From Microbacterium bovistercoris (GTDB lineage: Bacteria > Actinomycetota > Actinomycetes > Actinomycetales > Microbacteriaceae): a stretch of DNA of 64,000 nucleotides. Position numbers and translations under genes: made by a program. The stretch covers positions 62,001 through 126,000 of the forward strand of contig NZ_QUAB01000044.1 of NCBI RefSeq assembly GCF_003387575.1, read 5' to 3'. The notes beneath the pieces were generated by a model, which was not told the origin of the DNA, did no database searches, and saw only the letters and a program-made list of their open reading frames with translations. Below, piece after piece: positions 61,327 to 64,000 of the stretch (position 1 is the stretch's first letter; each line of letters opens with the position of its first letter).

Positions 61327-61688
61327 GCCCCTGCCCGATCCTGGTGGTGGTGCCGCGGCACGCCGCCGAGGGAGTGCTCGGCCTGGAAGATCGCCGACGC
61401 CACGAGTTCGGAGGCGTGCTCGTTCTCGAGCCGGTAGTACACGCGCTGTCCGTCCTGACGGGTGGCGACGATCCGCGCCAGGCGCAGCTTGGCGAGGTGC
61501 TGCGAGACGGCGGCCGGCGACTTGTCGACGATCTCGGCCAGATTGTTCACCGACAGCTCACCGGCGTCCTGCAGGGCGAGGATGATGCGCACACGCGTCG
61601 CATCAGCCAGCATCCCGAACACCTCGACGGCCAGCTCGACGAAGGAGCTGTCCGGGCTGTATCCGCATCCCTGCTTATCTGCACTCAT
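61323..61688 (-). CDS. ArsR/SmtB-family metal-responsive repressor
   Basis: The 121-residue protein has the SmtB fold (EVFGMLADATRVRIILALQD, NNLAEIVDKSPAAVSQHLAKL as HTH, GQRVYYRLEN as wing) and a C-terminal tail PRHHHQDRAGA with three His. The alpha5 region (ELVASAIFQAEHSLGG) and His tail resemble NmtR/KmtR-type nickel/cobalt or zinc sensors, so the metal is not certain. TAGTAT lies 6 nt upstream. A 22-bp operator overlaps its own start, so it is autoregulated with the CDF gene. Confidence 0.88.
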   Translation of the reverse strand: MSADKQGCGYSPDSSFVELAVEVFGMLADATRVRIILALQDAGELSVNNLAEIVDKSPAAVSQHLAKLRLARIVATRQDGQRVYYRLENEHASELVASAIFQAEHSLGGVPRHHHQDRAGA

Positions 61689-61697
61689 ACGCAGATA
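61676..61697. promoter_or_regulatory. SmtB/ArsR-type operator on the arsR-CDF promoter
   Basis: TATCTGC (61676-61682) and GCAGATA (61691-61697) form a perfect 7-bp inverted repeat with an 8-bp spacer, which covers the ATG of the repressor and overlaps its TAGTAT -10-like box (61695-61700). This 12-2-12-like spacing is typical of SmtB/CzrA operators. Confidence 0.8.
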
Positions 61698-61741
61698 CTA
61701 AGGCGCGCCGGGGTCCGAGCGCGAGCCGATCCGCGACAACC

Positions 61742-62668
61742 TCAGCGCGCGTGGCTGAGTTCCGCGCGAGACCCCGAGACCGGCGCGAAACCCATGCTCG
61801 GCACGCGGGTCTCGTGCAGAACCCGGGAGGTCACCGGGATCTCAGTGGCCCCCACGACCTCGAGCACCGCGTCGAGCGCGGCATCCGACTCCAGCACTCT
61901 GCTGTGCCCTGACCCCTCCGTCTCGATCAGCGTGACCTGGTCGGGACGGCGCTGCGCGAGCCTGCGGCTCTCGTCGATGTCGGACATCCGATCGCCACGG
62001 TCGTGCACGATCGTGATCGAGAGATCGGCAGGCAGTTCACGTGCGAGCAGCTCATAGCTCTCGTCGAGGACGTAGCCGCGGCGGCGCAGCCCGGCGGCGA
62101 ACCACGCCTCCTGCAGCCCTGTCGCCCGACCGCTGAGGCCCGTCATCCTCGCGAACTGCTCGGTGAGGTATCCGACCCGCACGATCGGCGCGATCGAGAC
62201 GATGCGGTCGGTGATCCCGTCGTCCGCCGCAGCGGCCGCCGCGGCGAGGGTACCCGCCGAGTGCGTGACGATCGCGTGGAAGCCGCCCTCGCGGCGGGCG
62301 AGCGCGTCCACGATCGCGCGGAACTCGCCGAGGTGCGTACGGCGGCCCGGCGAGTCGCCGCTGGCCGGCGCGTCGAAGCCGATCACCCGATAGCCCTCGG
62401 CACGCAGCTCCCGCACGATCGCCGCGAACTGCGCTGCCCGCCCTCGCCAGCCGTGCACCACGAGCACCGTGCGCTCGCCTGCGCCCCACTCGTAGACGAC
62501 GACGCGCCGCCCGGCGACGACGATGCTCTCGCGGCGAGCGGCCTCGTGGGTCGCCCGCTCGCGTTCGTGCACCGGGCGTCGGCGTCCGAGCCCGAGGTAG
62601 GCGGGATAGGTGAGACCTGCCGCGAGCGCAGGGGCGAGCTTGTCGATCGAGCGGATCATGGCGTTCAT
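61742..62668 (-). CDS. Alpha/beta hydrolase with repeat-derived C-terminus
   Basis: The 308-residue protein has an alpha/beta-hydrolase fold: VLVVHGWRGRAAQFA, nucleophile elbow IVTHSAGTLAAA (Ser about 143), Asp in HDRGDRMSDI and His in GSGHSRVL. The last 30 residues (from VTSRVLHETRVPS) are encoded by DNA that matches the family B palindromic repeat at 61765-61835, so the natural C-terminus probably ended near VVGATEIP. It diverges from a TetR gene; two operators lie between. Confidence 0.8.
   Translation of the reverse strand: MNAMIRSIDKLAPALAAGLTYPAYLGLGRRRPVHERERATHEAARRESIVVAGRRVVVYEWGAGERTVLVVHGWRGRAAQFAAIVRELRAEGYRVIGFDAPASGDSPGRRTHLGEFRAIVDALARREGGFHAIVTHSAGTLAAAAAAADDGITDRIVSIAPIVRVGYLTEQFARMTGLSGRATGLQEAWFAAGLRRRGYVLDESYELLARELPADLSITIVHDRGDRMSDIDESRRLAQRRPDQVTLIETEGSGHSRVLESDAALDAVLEVVGATEIPVTSRVLHETRVPSMGFAPVSGSRAELSHAR
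61765..61835. repeat. Palindromic repeat, family B, copy 2 (inside hydrolase 3' end)
   Basis: The arms CGCGAGAC..AACCC (61765-61793) and GGGTCTCGTGCAG..GTCACC (61807-61835) match copy 1 at 6599-6669 in length and spacing; the centre reads ATGCTCGGCACGC versus ACGTCCGGCACGG in copy 1. It lies wholly within the coding sequence. Confidence 0.75.
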
Positions 62669-62689
62669 TTCCCAACCCTTCAAACAATA

Positions 62690-62724
62690 CGGACGATCGT
62701 GCACTTACTTATGCGGACGATCGT
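62690..62724. promoter_or_regulatory. Tandem operator-like sites between divergent TetR and hydrolase genes
   Basis: CGGACGATCGT occurs at 62690-62700 and again at 62714-62724, 24 bp apart; each contains the palindrome ACGATCGT. The pair sits between the divergent starts at 62668 and 62742, just before the TACATT box of the TetR gene, as expected for a TetR-type operator. Confidence 0.65.
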
Positions 62725-62741
62725 ACTGATACATTGAGGGC

Positions 62742-63404
62742 ATGACAACCCCCGTCGACGGTCGCCGGGCCAGAGGCGATCGCTCCCGCCAGGCCGTACT
62801 CGCGGTCGCGACCAGGAGCGCTTCGACCGACGGCCTCAACGGCGTCTCGATCGCCCGGCTCGCCGCCGAGGCCGGGGCCAGTAAGAGCGGCGTCGCCGCA
62901 CTGTTCGGTTCGAAGGAACAGCTGCAGCTCGCGATCGTCGCCGACGCCAAGCGGGTCTTCACCGAGGTCGTCGTCGATCCCGCCCGCATCCATCCCCGCG
63001 GCCTGGTGCGGCTGCGAGCGCTGGTGCGGGCCTGGATCGACTACTCCTCCGACCGCACGTTCCCCGGCGGCTGCTTCTTCCTCGCGGTCTCGGCCGAGTT
63101 CGCCTCGCACCCCGGCCCCGTGCACGACGCGATCTCGGATGCGATGGATCTGTGGCGTTCGTACCTCGAGATCTCGATCGCGCAGGCGATGGACGACGGC
63201 GACCTGCCGATGCTGGAGGACGCCGCCCAGTTGAGCTTCGAACTCGAGGCGCTGCTCTCACAGGCCAACCGCACCTCGCTCATGCACGGCGGCGACCTGC
63301 CCTATCGCCGTGCCGAGCGCGCGATCGTCGAACGCCTGCGAGACCTCGGCGCGGTGCAGGCGTCGCTGGAGATCGAGCTGGGCCCGCGCCCGGCGGTAGT
63401 CTGA
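62742..63404 (+). CDS. TetR-family transcriptional regulator
   Basis: The 220-residue protein has an N-terminal HTH (VSIARLAAEAGASKSGVAALFG) and a C-terminal ligand domain of the TetR_C_33/YfiR-like group, with YSSDRTFPGGCFFLAVSAEF. It likely represses the divergent hydrolase gene and itself. TACATT lies 6 nt upstream of the ATG (62730-62735). Ligand unknown. Confidence 0.88.
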   Translation: MTTPVDGRRARGDRSRQAVLAVATRSASTDGLNGVSIARLAAEAGASKSGVAALFGSKEQLQLAIVADAKRVFTEVVVDPARIHPRGLVRLRALVRAWIDYSSDRTFPGGCFFLAVSAEFASHPGPVHDAISDAMDLWRSYLEISIAQAMDDGDLPMLEDAAQLSFELEALLSQANRTSLMHGGDLPYRRAERAIVERLRDLGAVQASLEIELGPRPAVV

Positions 63405-63444
63405 AAGACGCTGTCTGCGCGACCCGAGAAGGACGGATGCCGGG

Positions 63445-64000
63445 ATGCCTGCCGATGTGAACCCCCGAGTCGAATCGACGCGCCGCGCGAGCCGTGCGCG
63501 CGTGGTCACGCTCGCACGGATCCTGCTGCCCACCTGGGACGGGTCATTGGCCGCGCTGACCACTGAGCTGCGCACGGAGGCGGGGCTCTCGGACGGCGCC
63601 TTCCGGACCCTCTTCCCCACCGACAGCGCCCTGCTGCATGCGGTGGATCTCGAGCTGATCGAGGAATGCGCGCAGCGTGTGCGCTCTGCCGCGGAGACGT
63701 TCGACCCCCGCGAGCACGACGGTGAGGACCTCGTGCTCGCCCTGTCGATCGCGCTCGCGGAGGCGCGGCCGCTGGACTGGAGCTCGCTCACGATCCGCCT
63801 GCGGGAGCGCCAGCTTGCGGCATCCACCGGCGCGCGCAGCGAGGACGTCATCGAGTCGGAGCGCGCGTTCCTGCCGGCCCTGCTGGATGCCTTCGAGCTG
63901 CTGCTCTCGCAGATCGGGCGCGAGTTCGAGTGGCAGCCCGCCCTCGGCGTGCGCGTGGTCATCCTGACCTACGAGCGCTCCTTCGAGTCGTGGATCATGT
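63445..64000 (+). CDS. TetR-like regulator, truncated by the window edge
   Basis: At least 185 residues are present: MPADVNPRVESTRRASRARV, then an HTH-like DGSLAALTTELRTEAGLSDG and an alpha-helical region with FTYERSF-like features near the edge (LTYERSFESWIM). GAAGGACGG upstream gives a weak ribosome site. It is 40 bp downstream of the TetR gene and may be co-transcribed. The C-terminus is outside the window, so family and length are uncertain. Confidence 0.6.
   Translation, partial: MPADVNPRVESTRRASRARVVTLARILLPTWDGSLAALTTELRTEAGLSDGAFRTLFPTDSALLHAVDLELIEECAQRVRSAAETFDPREHDGEDLVLALSIALAEARPLDWSSLTIRLRERQLAASTGARSEDVIESERAFLPALLDAFELLLSQIGREFEWQPALGVRVVILTYERSFESWIM

Overview
The window is chromosomal DNA of a high-GC Gram-positive bacterium, most likely a Microbacterium or close relative in the Microbacteriaceae. 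The basis is the very high GC in third codon positions, the frequent GGATGC/GCATCC words, actinobacterial families (FolP2-type DHPS paralogue, ECF41-type sigma factor, TM0106-type nuclease-helicase, twin-Arg exported protein with an AAWSVPVIA-like signal) and many starts placed about 6 nt after a TANNNT box (leaderless mRNAs). No tRNA, rRNA, phage, transposase or CRISPR array was seen. About 69 protein-coding genes are supported, on both strands, in short operons.

Regions. 1-6.6 kb: DrrAB-like ABC exporter, ArsR regulator, Trk/Ktr potassium uptake pair, proC, a CDF metal transporter, tadA, upp. 6.6-17.8 kb: Nudix and GNAT genes, a large RecB-like nuclease/helicase, nadE, a nucleosidase-like gene, sbcCD. 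17.8-20.4 kb: a leaderless Cys/Met-rich leader peptide before a winged-helix regulator, a repeat-filled gap, an AlkA-type glycosylase. 20.4-25.1 kb: siderophore/haem ABC importer diverging from a siderophore-interacting reductase across a perfect DtxR/IdeR box. 25.1-31.9 kb: a hydrolase, an erm rRNA methyltransferase behind a 22-codon leader peptide and hairpins, three VOC proteins, a HAD phosphatase, a short ORF plus terminator ahead of a frameshifted rtcB, an MFS exporter. 31.9-35.6 kb: M20 peptidase, then a persulfide-type operon (CoA-disulfide reductase/rhodanese, CstR-like repressor, two operators). 35.6-40.8 kb: thrC and a pterin operon (folE, FAD reductase, folP2, RibD-like reductase). 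40.9-46.6 kb: MMPL transporter, a membrane-anchored beta-propeller-like protein containing repeat insertions, and a Zur-box-controlled permease pair. 46.7-57.2 kb: AraC regulator, two large LuxR-type ATPase regulators, two exported proteins, and a carboxymuconolactone decarboxylase/ECF41 sigma pair. 57.2-64 kb: DUF1801 protein, ogt, an ATPase, a second SnoaL-type sigma factor with DoxX, an ArsR/CDF zinc-type efflux pair, a TetR/hydrolase divergon, and a truncated TetR-like gene.

The most interesting signals are (1) the sulfur-amino-acid-rich leaderless leader peptide at 17886, (2) the erm leader with three mutually suggestive hairpins, (3) palindromic repeats that occur both between genes and in frame inside genes, and (4) the short ORF plus terminator module ahead of rtcB.
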